From NCBI GenBank assembly GCA_018873245.2, contig JAEMBT020000002.1, positions 5,534,001-5,598,000 on the forward strand: 64,000 bases of DNA, in the 5' to 3' direction. Of this stretch, positions 49,051 to 61,739 are shown piece by piece. The position numbers and the translations under genes are program-made. The stretch is from Archegozetes longisetosus. Taxonomy: Eukaryota; Arthropoda; Arachnida; Sarcoptiformes; Trhypochthoniidae. Below the pieces are notes generated by a model. It was not told where the DNA came from. It saw nothing but the letters and a program-made list of their open reading frames with translations, and made no database searches. The stretch's first letter is position 1. Each line of letters begins with the position of its first letter.

Positions 49051-52000
49051 TAGCAAATCAGTGCGACACGATTTTCTTAGGTTTCTATGCAATCTTAAGC
49101 ATGGAAACCAGATAAATCAAAGTAACTTTTAGATAATGTATAACAGAATTTCAATCTTTAATGCTCGCGACTCAAATATGAGGAACTTAAAGCATTCGTC
49201 TACATAAAATTTAATGTTCAAATTATTACGGGTTAACTCTATTCGGTCGTATAAGTTAGAGATAAGTTTCAAACTTAAGTTTTAATGTGAAACAGATCGC
49301 CTTATTTTGAAAATCTTACTTTATCTTCTAATAGAAACTTATTCAATGAAAGTAAACTAATATTCAAATTAATAGTATAGCTTGCATTGATTTTTGGAAG
49401 AAAAACAAAATTATGAATGATGGCAAAGCTTTTAATCAGTTTTGATTGGAGTGCATTTTATATATGTTCTAAAATTCTAAAAATTTTATTTTAACTTAGA
49501 TAATAATCAATTCGCCAAAATTGTTATTTTAATTTAGAGCTAAATGATATATTAAAAGTGGCTGCAATTAACAGGTTCAATCTGATCTTTTATCTATGAT
49601 TGGTTTCATCACTGTCTAACTCGAAAGCGTTTGGTTTGGTACGAAGAAAAATGCGGAACTATTTGAGTTTAAGAAAAAAATTGACCGGTTCTTACAGCTC
49701 TGACTCGGCTCCAAACAAGCCGCTGACTACATCACTCAATGCCATTAAGTCAGAACTTGCTAAAGATCCTAATCTGGTACCTGCGACTGCAACAGCTGGC
49801 TGTATGATAAAGAAACGTGAGACAAAAACTGTCGGTAATTGTGCTAATTCTACAGAAATGAGTTGTTAGACACCAACCAAACGAAAGACTTCGAAACCAA
49901 ATACTGGTTTGACAAAAATTTGATTTTGTACTCTTATAGATGTCCACCATATGTTTAACATACCATAAATCGTGACTTTGAATTTCATAAATGTGAACGC
50001 GATTCCATTTGTGAGTTTCTTTTCTGTAGATGTGGTAATGAGCGTGTGCTATCTAACAATCATAAACAATTCATCAAGAAAAAAGTCAATCGAAGGTGAA
50101 ATTTTAATGGATATCAATCCTGAATATTCAATGGTTTGAGTTGATTTGGGAAATTTGTTTGTTTTTCGGTACTTAAATGTAAAGTTCATGGTGAATAATC
50201 ATTTACTACGCAGTTAAATATTTGCAATATCAGGAGAAACACTGAGTTAATTTGCTTGTCCATGTAAATAGTAAATTCATAGAAAATTTCAATTTTTATT
50301 TGTTACTCCTGAATTCTCAGTTGTGACAATGTGATGAACTTGATCATGAAATGTGATAGTTATTTCTCAGAATATTTACTGGCAATTATTTACAAATGAA
50401 TGCGAAAGATGAAGAAAAGCCTTAACGTAATGACCTAAAAATATGTATAAATATCCCTTAAATTGAATTAATCATAATTGAGAATATTAGAATCTGATAA
50501 GAAAATGTGAAATTTTATTTTGACTCAATGTTTTTCGAACTTATTAGAATAAAAAGTACAAGTCTTTTACTTATGACTAAATAGCAAATTATGCTTTTTG
50601 AGTAATTTTTCGTAATTAAAAACATAAAGATATGAGCTTGAAGTTTGAATGTTATATTTTTCACTCGTCAGTCTAATAATACCTTATCTTACATCGAAGT
50701 TTAACAGTTGAAAAAAGGGAACCTTTAACTTAAGAATTAATAAGTTCAATGCATAAACAGTAAAAATTGTTTTACTATGTGTGCCCCTTATTGCGAAGGC
50801 TTTTCTTCATTTCTCGCATTCAAATATTAGTTTCATCAATGATCTGAATATAACGCGCAATTTCATTTAACATGACTACAATGAAACTGAACTCTTATAT
50901 CAAAATTCAGGATACGCTTGCATTAAAATATTTTAAAAACTCGAAATGTATACAATTTTGAACATTTCTGTGGTTCAATACAAAATTTCACTGAAAATCA
51001 GACAGTTGAAATCGTTAAACAAAATGATATTTACTCATTTAATGGATACTCAAAAAGCCATTCATATTTAAAATGTTGATTTATGAAAATTCTTAAAGAA
51101 TTTAGTAAATATTTTAGTAGAATTTGAGTGTGAAAATAAACACAAATAATTTGACAATATTAATGTAATCTTTAGAAACGATACAAGTTGTGCGACACAA
51201 TATTTTGTTTTTTATGTTCACAATCAGAAACTATTAGAATGTCTACTCAAAAATACTATTTAATTTTTAATTATTTAAAATTGACTCCTATAGAATTAGA
51301 GTTTTATGAACCCCTTGATATCATTTCTAAAGATAGAAATTTAGAATTTTCTGAAAACATCAAGCTGGTTGATTTAACGCCTAACAATCGTCTACAGAAA
51401 TATTTTTTAAAAAATTCATTTGATAATCATCTCTAATAGGTCAACCAATGATTGCGTTCGTTATATTATTGTGTTAATATTTACGATTAAATGGATTAAA
51501 TAAAATTCGATTTAAGTTTACAAAATGTAAAGAACTATTGCTAATTATTTTTATTATCGATGCTAAGCTTAATATTAATTTATATAGTAATCAATTCGTC
51601 ACTACTTATAATTCAAAATTATAAGTTTGATTAGGAGATAAAATGTTTCCTAAATACTTTTCAAATAGAAGTTATTATCAAAGGAGAGATGAAATAATAT
51701 CCTTGCAATGAATCAATCATTAAGTCATAAAGAGAATTAATTGCGGACAGTATTTCTAGTTATCGCTGAGCTGATTGAAATAGTGGAGTTTTTTTCTTTT
51801 GAACTGTCAGCTTATTGACTTATAATATTTGCATTGATAAAGCATCAAAGTCTTTATACCACCTTAGTTACTATCTTAGAAATGCATTTGGAAGCTTAAT
51901 AGTCCTCGAATAATCAACAATTATCAAGTTTTTGTGTACACATAGACTACTTAGATAACATACTGTCAAAGTTATCAAAAGTAGTGTATAATAAAAAATT

Positions 52001-53095
52001 TAAAAAATCAGAAAAACATATTCCTTATGATAACGTGATTACTCAATTATGGTTAAATGTTACACAAGTAAGTTTGGAAGCAATAGTAAAGGAATTTATA
52101 GCACTTCTCTCTTTTTAGTAGAGATTAGCTTTAATTGGCATTCACCTAGACTTTGACTTTAGCTTTTGAAACAACTATTGCGAACATATTTTCATACTAT
52201 TTGTTCTATAAGTCTTTTAAGCGTTATCGGAATCTCAGAAGCTATTTTTCTATCATTGTTCGACTATTGTGCAATGAATTGAACACATTGCACAATAACA
52301 TTCGATAATAAAAACATCGTACCAAACCACAGTATTGTTTCCAGAATTGCTCTCAAAATATGTTGAATCGCCATATATACTGGGATCTAAACTAAGTAGA
52401 GAGAGGCGTGGCCTATATTTTTGTACCCAAAGGGTTGTGGGGAGTCAGAATATATGCTTTTCTATGGGGACCCCAAAAACCCGATATTTTTCATTTCTTT
52501 TTACCTGAGCGTTGCCATCACTGCTTAAGAAATATATTTGTAAATTTTATTATGTTTAATACCAGTTAATGCTTATGTAAAATTCACAATTTTAACGTAA
52601 AAATATTTTATGTTTTACCGATATCTCAATTGAAAATAATTATAACCTTTTAATAACTATCTCTATAATCCATTTGTTTAATGTATGTTTTAATGTGTAT
52701 AAATTGGATTTGTTAGGATGATTAAATCAGATTTGATTCAAGTTTGACTTGCATTTATTAGCATTTTTATTTTGTGTCAATAAATTCGATCTGATAATTG
52801 AATGATATCCCATAGCCCTTAAATGTATGCGGATAGTAGTGTTTCTTCACTTGAAGAAGAGCTACTCTCTGGTTGGAAAAATGTGTAAAATAGCTTGAAA
52901 TGTTTCAATATTACAAAGCTGATAAGATTGATACGAGATTAAAATTACAAGATTGATTCTTCGATAGAGTTCAATTAATTCTGCAATTGCAATTACTCAA
53001 TACAAAATATCTGCCAAAGATGCATTTTCAAAAATTATATTTCAATTTACAAATTAGTACTTCACAAAGTTTATTTCTAAAGTTAAATGATTACC
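49051..53095. other. Spacer between copies E and F
   Basis: No supported gene. An 89-codon frame at 49600-49869 and an 82-codon frame at 51188-51436 have no recognised domain. The stretch 49960-50100 and that around 52070-52170 resemble 38770-39080, which marks duplicated spacer. A GC-richer patch at 52380-52520 is unassigned. Confidence 0.4.
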
Positions 53096-54500
53096 TTATG
53101 ATGTATTCTGATCATGTTTAGTGATAATTTCAATTAGTTCCAGTTCTTGAGAAGGAGTTGTACTGTGGAAGTACTCGTAATTTGAATATAAGTGAACAAT
53201 TATTACTTGGTATTTTCACTTACGGACTGAAATTTCGATATCTGCGACATTTGAGAAAAAGCAATATGAAGGCCAGAACCGTTATACCAGATAACAAAAT
53301 AGTCATAACCCAATCTGAACTGCGCCACGAACTATCAAAAAATCCAATTTTTATATTACGCTCTGAAGCCACATGGATTGAACGTGAATATGTTTGCGCG
53401 TAATCAAAAGTTTCATGTGTCTAGAAAAGGAACGAAAGTTAGAAAATTTTCTAAAATTGCTACATTGATTTAAAACTGACGCTTTCTTTACATAATGAAT
53501 CAGTCGTCATATTGAAACTTGGAGGACAAACACAAGCATATTTTCTTTGAGTAGAAGGAATACAAAGATAGTGACAATAGTTATTATAACAAAGATTATT
53601 CAAATGGTATGGTTGTCTCGAAAGATCGTACACTTTAGCGCTATCTATAAAATATTGAGAACTGGTAGAGACTCTCAGATCAAGTAGATTACCAAAAGTA
53701 GGGATTGAATAAACTTTCTTCAAAAAATTCCAGAAAATTTGATTCTTATAAATATCAATGGATCGAGTGTATTGGAACAAATCTCTCCTATCTTCAATAA
53801 TAATCCTATAGTTTCCTTTATAATCAATTGATGCCAACAGGAACAGTTTAGTGTCAATTAAATAAATTGTTTGTCTCACAAAATCGATAGCTAAACTTGT
53901 CGGTTCTTCTAAGTGAACATTTACTAATATGTTATTTCGATTAGTTCCATCTTGATTTGCAGATATGAGCTGAGCCATTCCATCGTCATCATCCCATTGA
54001 GTGTAAAATATCAAACCACTAATGGGATCAACTTTAATGTCTCCAACATTTCGTTTAGTATCACTGATGATAGTTTTAAATTTTGTTGAATCTGTTACGT
54101 TGACCACTATTATCTGTCTTTTACTGCGTAATTTGTAGTAAACAAGGCCGTGAATTGGATCCAAAGTAAATTCCGAAACTCCACTCTCAACAATGACTTT
54201 AATTTTTTCGATCTGAACCATGGTGTCATATTGAGGATTAAGTTTTGCTCTTTTGATGGCATCATTTTCCAGCCAAACTAAATATTTTTCATTATATTCA
54301 TAATCAATTGATTCTATATTAGAACTACTGTTGTAAATTGCATTTAATTTCCGATAGAATCCATGGTCATCATGAATGTCAGTCAGACAAATACCATAAT
54401 CGTAAAGACTCAAAAAAAGTTTTGAATTATTATCATGTGTGTGATACAGTGGAGCTGAAATTGATATTAGTAATATTAAAATAATTATCGCTAAAAACAT
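53096..54500 (-). CDS. YWTD/EGF single-pass membrane protein (copy F), three exons
   Basis: Exons 53481-54500, 53224-53420 and 53096-53162 join in frame (phases 0 and 2) to 427 residues. Signal peptide MFLAIIILILLISISA; propeller closely matching copy B (FTLDPIHGLVYYK, IKVDPISGLIFYTQWDDDDG, NQDGTNRNNIL); complete EGF module (NLCYNNYCHYLCIPSTQRKYACVC). The membrane exon has a different stalk and the segment WVMTILLSGITVLAFILLFL with a basic KCRRYR stop. The tail (TTPSQELELIEIITKHDQNTS) is unlike those of B and E. The first donor is GTCAGT instead of the family's GTAAGT, which could weaken splicing. Introns are 60 and 61 nt. Confidence 0.85.
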
Positions 54501-54799
54501 TTCTGTTAAAGTTGAGATAGTCAGACATTTCCTATGAATGTCGAAACTTGAGCGCTAAAATCATTTCATAATGTTTGTATGTACAGTTACTAGGAAAAAA
54601 ATGACTAAGAGTTCGATATATATACTTTCACGTATAGCTCGTGAAGGTGTTTTTGTTTTAATAAACTTTAAAACTTGATGACCTATAAGATCAATTTTTA
54701 TCAGTCAAATTTGAAAATTTATTAATTAATTCAATTTGATGTACAGTCGACTAATGAGGCGTGTTGTACAGGAAAGGCTGCATTACCTTAAACTCTCAG

Positions 54800-54870
54800 C
54801 TATTTTTTCTAGTAACTGTATCTTCTATATTGTCTAGCAACTGTATCTTCTATATTGTCTAGCAACCTAA
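54800..54870. repeat. Tandem repeat, 27-bp unit
   Basis: TCTAGCAACTGTATCTTCTA-type units (tctagYaactgtatcttctatattg) are repeated about 2.5 times. Confidence 0.7.
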
Positions 54871-55679
54871 TCTTGAGAGACATTAAGTTAGTTATTTGAA
54901 CGATTCACTTTCAAAATATCTTTTATTGTGTGGTTGATTAAATGAAGAACTATAAAATATGTACTTTATCTAAGCTTACTTTAAGATTACTAGAATTTGG
55001 TTAATATTGCGTTAGAGACCCAAATTTCGATGCAATGTTAAAACGATTTATATACTGATGTATGATAGCTAGTCCTCCTTTGCTGATAAAAATTGATTTT
55101 CGAAATTAAACAAACAATTAATTAAATAGCTGTCGCTTATTACACATCAGTCTAAAGCTAAAATACTGCAATCAACGTTATCTTAACAAACTTATCAATG
55201 GTTCAAGAAGAATCGAGTTACTAGAGCTGTGTGCAAAAAATCGTTTGTCACGTGCCAAACATAATCTCATGAACTAATACATGTTTGGCGCGTGGCAAAC
55301 ATGACCTCTGAACCAATACAACAACACACAAGAAGCTCCATTTGCCTTTTGGGACTGTCTTTTTCTCTTTTTCAGGCGCTGATGAAGACTAAAGTCGAAA
55401 AGTTAACTTTCATTATCTTCTACAACAATTGGCAAGTTTGTTTTTCTCATTTTATAACTTAATTTAGTATAACCCACCCTCGCATACCCATCCTTTATTA
55501 TTGACAATTTAGATTTAATGAATGAAATCATCAAAATATTTGAAATTTTACTTAATTTGATTTCAATTAAATAAATAAGAAAGAGTAGTGAAATAAAGAC
55601 AGATTGAATTTCTATCTTAAAATGAAAAGTTTTTTTGAAATCGATGAAATCGAAAACTGAGAGAATTATTCAGTTTCAG

Positions 55680-56259
55680 ATGGTAATCCGGGTTAATGGG
55701 TCTAAAGGGGTTCCCGGCCCCCACCCCAAGTGTGATATATCGTTGGATTCAGTTCGTCAAGCTGAACATTTTGATATTACACTTGACTACTTCTGGACAA
55801 CTCCCGACGGGAGTGGTTGACCCTGTCAAGTGATATATCATTGGACTCAGGACGTCGAACTGAGCGTTTCAATACCTCATTTGATCGATTATCAGAAGTA
55901 ACTCTCGAGATATCCATCATTGTTTGGTTTAGTACCTCGTAATGGATAAACCTGGATTCTCGAGTCGTAACCCAAACAAGCCTGATATAAACTAAAGGAG
56001 AATAAGTTAGGTCGCTTCGCTATCTAACCTATTATACCTTACTTTAAATCAGGTTTGGCTTGGATTACAACTTGGTAAAGTCAAGTTTACCCATTTTGGA
56101 GGGGATTAGGTCTTGGTGGCCAGAATTAGTTAGGTTCAAGTTGGAAGTAGTCAAGTGTGGTATTAAAATGTTCAGCTCGATGAACTGAATTCAATGATGT
56201 ATTACACTTTTAGGTGGGATTTCGGGAGCCTCTTTAGATCCATTAGCCCGGATTTTCCC
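55680..56259. mobile_element. Fold-back MITE, 580 bp, ~130-bp inverted repeats
   Basis: Outer inward sequences share AATCCGGG...AATGG.TCTAAAG and CAAGCTGAACATTTT-type blocks over about 130 bp at ~75-80% identity. It is flanked by a 7-bp direct duplication gtttcag (55673-55679 and 56260-56266). No coding content. Confidence 0.75.
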
Positions 56260-56399
56260 GTTTCAGAAGAAGAAGAGTATTAAAATATATTTGAAATCCT
56301 GTTGAAAATTATTACGAATCGCCTTCCATTAGAAGATATTGTTTATCAAGACATTATTTTATCAAACTCTCAAACACAATACAATTAGATATTGCAAAT

Positions 56400-57259
56400 A
56401 GTAATAAAAACGAGTCATTATCAACAATAATACAATTGGTAGTAGTTTTGAGGTTTATTGACACCGGTAAGTTTCTAACAACTGAAGCCGATCTTCATAG
56501 AGTACATAAACTATTTCGTGACTTGTAAAATAGCTTAGATAGCTGTCCCTAAACTGAAGTCGAATTCCATAAGTTTTCATCCTGTTGAGAAGCGGAATGA
56601 TATAAAAATAGATTATAGTTAAATTAAGAATGCCTGAAGTTTATGGTTTAGTTGATTGCAAATATGTGAACATACAAAGACCTCATTCAGACGAAACAGA
56701 AGCTTATCGTAAAAGAAAAGATCACTTTTCGGTCACTTTTCGATCAATGTTCGAGTCGTTTTTAACAATAGATCACCATTAAGGAATGTAACCGCGCGCT
56801 GGTATAGTTGTGCACATGATATCCGTATATTCAGAGAAAGCTGAATTTTTAAAGATCCATACCGCGAGTCTTTCAATGGTTACCTATTAGAAGATGCGGA
56901 TTATTCCTGTATGCTATTCTGTATGGCACCAATGCGTAATTCAAGAACACAAGCGGAGAATACCGATAATGCATCTCATGTTCAAATTAGAAATGGCAAA
57001 GAAGATTCTAGTTTTATTCTATTTTAAGATACTTTTAGATTGAGTTTTTCTTGTCACAATAGTAATTGCTGTGTTGCATAATTCATGCAACCTTAGAAGT
57101 ATTGCTTTAATAGCAGATACGCCGAGCCCTATTGAAAACCAATTTATGGAAAATAGTACAGAAAATACAGAATTTATAAATCATAGGCAAGAACAACCAG
57201 ATATAAAATTAAGATCTGGAAATGTTATTACAGAATCAATGACTAGTATAAATTTTTAA
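56400..57259 (+). pseudogene. PIF/Harbinger (HARBI1-like) transposase remnant
   Basis: Pieces in order across frames: VVVLRFIDTGKFLTTEADLH (N-terminal), PEVYGLVDCKYVNIQRPHSD with EAYRKRK (first catalytic Asp in the GLVDCK position), AHDIRIFRES (second Asp), GYLLEDADYSCM (Gly-Asp region), APMRNSRTQAEN, SHVQIRN, and VIAVLHNSCN near the C-terminus. Multiple stops and frame changes make it inactive. Terminal repeats were not found. Confidence 0.75.
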
Positions 57260-57643
57260 CTCAATTTAGAAATTTAATAATTTTATTTAATTTTCAATAA
57301 AATCTCCAATTGTCCAAAAATTTTCAATATCATATCGTGATATCCTTTTTGAACGTTTATTCTCAATGAAAATTTATTTTCTTAATCTACTATTTAATTC
57401 AATTATTAAATTTTCTTTTTCCTGAGAGTTTTAAAACTCTCATTTCAATTTAATTTTCTTGCATTACCATCCATTATTTTGTCTCACCATTCTTGTTATT
57501 TCTATCACTTCAATTGCTATCAGAATGGTGTTCTAAATAACTATTTGATCCAACTGACCTCACCGCACTCAACCGCGGATGAACTATAAATTATATTGAG
57601 CATAAATTTTTATTGACTCAAACTATCATATTATAATTATATA

Positions 57644-58918
57644 CTAGCACACGCTAAAATTTTTTGTAATCACATTTATTTTCAGATAATTTTACAAAAA
57701 TTTCAATTTAAATGTTCAAAATAATTTCGTTTAGTATGGATACACCTGTTCATTCTTTTCTTCCACTTATTGAACGCCTCCAACCACGCCTTCCTCGGAA
57801 TGCTATCAAAATAACTAAAATCTACTTCATTAAGTTCTTGTTCTGACTGGAAGTGCTGTCCCCGAAGTGATCTTTTGAGCCCAGGGAATAGCCAGAAATC
57901 ACACATAACCAAGTCAGGTGAATAAGGGGGATAAGATATAGTTTTGATCTTATTATCAGCTAAAAACTGTTTGGTTATTCCTGTAGTAAGAGAGCTTGCA
58001 TTGTCATGATGAAGCATTAAACCCTTGATTTTCACCCCCTCAAGCACTTCTGGAATGCAGACCACTGTATACCACTTTGCCGTGGCACTCTTCTGTCCTT
58101 CCAATTTAATGGCTTTGACCAGACCAGTACTCTTGAAGAATACAGCGTAAAGTATTTTTGCAAAGGTTTTTTCTCTTTCAAATGATCTGGAGAATTCTCA
58201 TCATCAAAGACCATATTCTCGATTCTTGACTAGTGGGTGCGTCATAATAATGGACATAAGTCTCATCACCAGCTATTACTTTGCTGATAATTCGATGTCC
58301 ACCAGCGGCCAACATTTCTAGAGTTTCGCGGCAAAGTTTCACCCGGAGGTCTTTCTGTTCGAAGGCTAGGAAGTGTGCAACCCAATAACACAATACCTTC
58401 CTCACACCTAATTTTTGATGCAATATTGTATTCACTGATGCGGATCCAATATTCAATGTTGACTGTATCTCAAGGTATGTTACTCTTGGATTATCTTCAA
58501 TCATATGGCGAATGCGTTCAACATTGATCTCATCAGTGACTTCAGTCGGTCGGCCAGAGCGCGGGTTATCTTTAAGTGAGTGGCGACCGAACCCGAACTG
58601 TTGATTCCAGTAATAGATACCAGAAATGGAAGGACTGATATCTCCTAAAGTGGTGCGCATTTCATTAAAACATTCCTGTGGTGTGAGACTACGTTTCCAA
58701 TTATAGTAAATGGCCCGAAAATGTTCCCGATTCAAATCCACTATAATATAAGTTTAATGACTAGTTATCTTTAAATTGTCAGAGAATCTAAACGACTAGA
58801 GATAATCAAATGAAAATTGGCACCTAATCTTACGAAATACAAGCAAATATTTTGGCCTTGAAAACTTTGAGATATACGAGCTAGGTGGGCTATTACAAAA
58901 ACTTTCAGCGTGTACTAG
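57644..58918 (-). mobile_element. Mariner element, 1,275 bp
   Basis: Ends CTAGCACACGCTAAAAT and, inverted, CTAGTACACGCTGAAAG form repeats of about 28 bp flanked by TA. It contains one transposase gene on the minus strand. Confidence 0.85.
57703..58741 (-). pseudogene. Mariner transposase (D,D34D), frameshifted
   Basis: The minus-strand frame starts DLNREHFRAIYYNWKR with GTG where ATG is expected. It includes the paired helix-turn-helix region (PRSGRPTEVTD, then VNTILHQKLGVRKV), the first catalytic Asp in VIAGDETYVHYYDA, the second in MLHHDNASS, and the third in YSPDLVMCDFWLF. The spacing between the last two is 34 residues. Two frame changes (about 58190 and 58090) and the lost start codon make it inactive. 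Usual family length is about 345 residues and the pieces total close to that. Confidence 0.85.
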
Positions 58919-59280
58919 TATATACGATTTTAATTCTATTGATTAATTTTCCTTTATTTTGATATAAGAAATATTTTCACTGTAATGAATAAGAATTTAA
59001 GAAGACATAAAAAGTTTTAATCAAATAAACTGGATTTAACTACTAAAGCCATATTAACGTTCTTGGGTTTTAACTGACTTTCTGTTTGTTTGTCGTCCAT
59101 CCATTTAAACCGAAATTTTCTTCACCTCTTGTTGAAAATGAAAGAATTGATAGAATCTTAAGTGCAATTGATAGATTTTGGCATAAATTCACTTTTGAAT
59201 TCCAATACATAGTAATAGTGGTGGTAGTTACCACTTATTAATACTGGAATTCCAAATTTCTCATCTAGATATTATTCATT
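58919..59280. other. Spacer, nothing recognised
   Basis: AT-rich, with no frame or repeat supported. Confidence 0.4.
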
Positions 59281-60071
59281 TATTTGTGAGCATCTGATAC
59301 CAAATTTTGTGATGAATGGCCGTAAAATTCGGAAAATTCGTCCTTTTTAGATTTCAACACAGACTTAAGATATTCATCATCGCTTTATTGTTATGAGGCA
59401 TTCTTGATCTTAATTAATAAATTTTTAGTTTCAATCAACTTTATTTCTCCGAATGCATTTAAACTTCTAAACCAGGGGTCTAAAAAAATGCCAAATAATG
59501 CTACTCAGTAAGTCTTTTCTCAGCTTTGTCCTCAATACTGCTAATCAAATAAGTTTCTAAACATCTTATTATATGACTATCATTTGGATCAGATTTCAAA
59601 GAAGACTTGAGTCTAAATATTTTAGGGATCACTATATTAGTAGTTGGTATTGAAGACGAGCTCAAATCGTTTACAGCTGCATCAGAAGGCTTAAAATAGC
59701 GATTAAACCATCTAAAAATGTTTTATTGATCGAATATACAGTTCTTTTCTTTAGTCGAGAATTTTAATGATCTTATCATATTCTAATTGAATTGATTTAG
59801 TCATAATCTAATGAGTACTTCAGCGCATTTCTACCATTTTCCTAATATTATGCTTTAAATTGACTTGCGTTCCTGTATGTTTGAAGTGACTTACGAGACT
59901 TTTAAATGTATAAATGAAATCCGCAAATTCACTGCTAAACTTCACGCTTGTTTCATCACTTAACTCACTTATTGCTGACTGAATCGTTAAGTCTATGCAA
60001 TGGCGTATGCAAGAAATACTATTATCTCTGAAAGTAACGACTAAGTTGCTCACATTATCACTCATTATCAA
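59280..60071 (-). pseudogene. hAT transposase remnant, middle part
   Basis: The minus strand from 60071 reads MSDNVSNLVVTFRDNSISCI, RHCIDLTIQSAISELS, then (after stops) a stretch near 59500-59440 resembling the hAT 'FLDPRFKSL' motif (FLDPWFRSLN). It is a BED-type hAT core without DNA-binding or dimerisation domains. Confidence 0.6.
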
Positions 60072-60169
60072 GTACTTATTTTTTCAATTTGAAGTTCTTT
60101 AATTTTATCGCTAAACCAAGTTTCGATATTGTCCTCAGTTTTTTGTCAAAAGGAAACTTACTAGAGTTA

Positions 60170-60600
60170 ATGATTCTTCACATCAACGAAATAAAAAGTT
60201 AAATGTCTCGGTTTCATAGACAAGATCTTCCGTTCCATCACTATCAAGAATAAGTTGCTTTATCATTTCCATGCTTTCTTGAGTAGTTGTTTCTCTTGGT
60301 CTTCCTGAGCGAGGTTAATCACTGACACCGGTTCGTTTTCCTTCCTTAAAATCATGATACCAACGGCGTACTGTTCTCTCAGCTAAAAGAGTTTCTGGCA
60401 TCGCAGTTGTAAGTTGACAGGCAGCAACACTTGGAGGAGTGTCCAGTAACACATGTATCTTTATGAAGGACTTCTGATCTTCCGGTGTGACACTTTCGCA
60501 AAGTTGGTCAAAATTTGGGGCCTCAACATTTTTCAGTGTCCAGGCCAATATAATGACGTGAACTGCGTGCGGCTTTATTATTACGCAGCAAACAAACAAA
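60170..60600 (-). pseudogene. Second mariner-like transposase fragment, N-terminal
   Basis: The minus-strand frame from about 60540 reads AERTVRRWYHDFKEGKRTGV, then SD-stop-PRSGRPRETTTQESM and a short continuation. It matches the helix-turn-helix half of mariner-like transposases, but is a different lineage from 57644-58918. It lies between two hAT fragments. Confidence 0.6.
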
Positions 60601-60610
60601 TGAATAATAA

Positions 60611-60793
60611 TTAACAAGAATCTTGAGACTCAGGTTGATAAACAAGAAATTGTGTCGTGTGCAAAAGTTGGCCAAAACTTTTGGTTACATGTAATAAATC
60701 AAGATTCATACGACTCCTATCGTCTCTCCAAACCTTTTTCATTAAACTGAATACTCTTTCGACAAATTCGTTGCCAACCGGAATAGCCATCAC
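60611..60793 (-). pseudogene. hAT transposase C-terminal dimerisation fragment
   Basis: The minus-strand frame MAIPVGNEFVERVFSLMKKV, RDDRSRMNLDLL matches the hAT C-terminal dimerisation domain ('IP.sna.vERvFS.mk...'). It lies upstream of the middle fragment on the same strand, so the two are not in gene order and probably belong to different copies. Confidence 0.65.
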
Positions 60794-60959
60794 TGTCTCT
60801 ATTATTTTAGTCTCTATTAATGATCAGATATCTATAAATATTTGTCAATTATTATACTTATATTACGATATCCTTATTTTCTCTAAAATAATTTTCAGCT
60901 CATATATTCAATGATTTAGTGATTTATGTAATTTTTCTATAACATTTTATCAGAAAAGT

Positions 60960-61060
60960 TAATTCCTGGACGTTCTATTGTCCAGTCTGACACTGTCCTG
61001 GACTATGCCCGGAATGCCTTATTCCTGGACAGTCTAGATCATTCCTGGACGTCTGGTCAG
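60960..61060. repeat. Short ATTCCTGGAC repeats
   Basis: ATTCCTGGAC occurs three times, with inverted TGTCCAG-type copies between them. Probably a fragment of a small fold-back element. Confidence 0.5.
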
Positions 61061-61149
61061 TATACTCAATGCATATAAACAAAAGCTGAGTGCGATCTGT
61101 AATTTGAGTATGGACTAAAATAATGATTCACTGTGAAGAATAAAGAATA

Positions 61150-61705
61150 AAAATCAATGTGATCAATGTGGAGCCACAGATGTGTTAAACTATATTCATT
61201 GAGCTTTCGTCACAATTGTGGGGTAAAAATTTTCCAAGTTTTACTTTAAAAGTCTCGCAAAAATCAGCAAAATGTAATTTCTTGCGAATTTAGGTGTATC
61301 TCAGTCATATATCTGACTTTTAATGAAAAAAAACCTGATTAATTTAGACGTATTACTTTATTTTAAAAAAATTCTAGCGACATGTCTTGCTGAAGACAGA
61401 AACTTGTCCTAACATCGCAGTGATTCGTATTTACTATATGTGTCGCAACGCTGTGATGTCGCTACTAGCAATTTAAACTACTGATGACGATGTAGCTGAT
61501 AAGTAGAAATTAATTAATTAGAAAATTAAAATTTCGAAAACAAGGACTAACTTTGATTCTCAATGCATCAGGACCAACCTAGAACAGATATAAAGGGTGG
61601 AAAACATGGGGTAACATTTTACCCCACAGTTGTGATGAAGGGTTAATGAATAGAGTTTAACACATGAATGGTTTCACATTGATCACAGCGGTCCTAATTC
61701 TACGT
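61150..61705. mobile_element. Fold-back MITE, ~80-90-bp inverted repeats
   Basis: Arms of about 85 bp at 61150-61235 and 61612-61705 share TGTGATCAATGTG, ATGTGTTAAACT.TATTCATT and CACAA.TGTGGGGTAAAA in inverse orientation. No coding content; target duplication not resolved. Confidence 0.7.
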
Positions 61706-61739
61706 TTTAGGAAGTTAAGTTGCGACAAAGGGTTAACTC

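Noticed and set aside
49600..49869. 89-codon plus-strand ORF with Ser/Lys-rich sequence
   Set aside because: No domain, no splice partner, and composition suggests an old repeat; left within the spacer entry.
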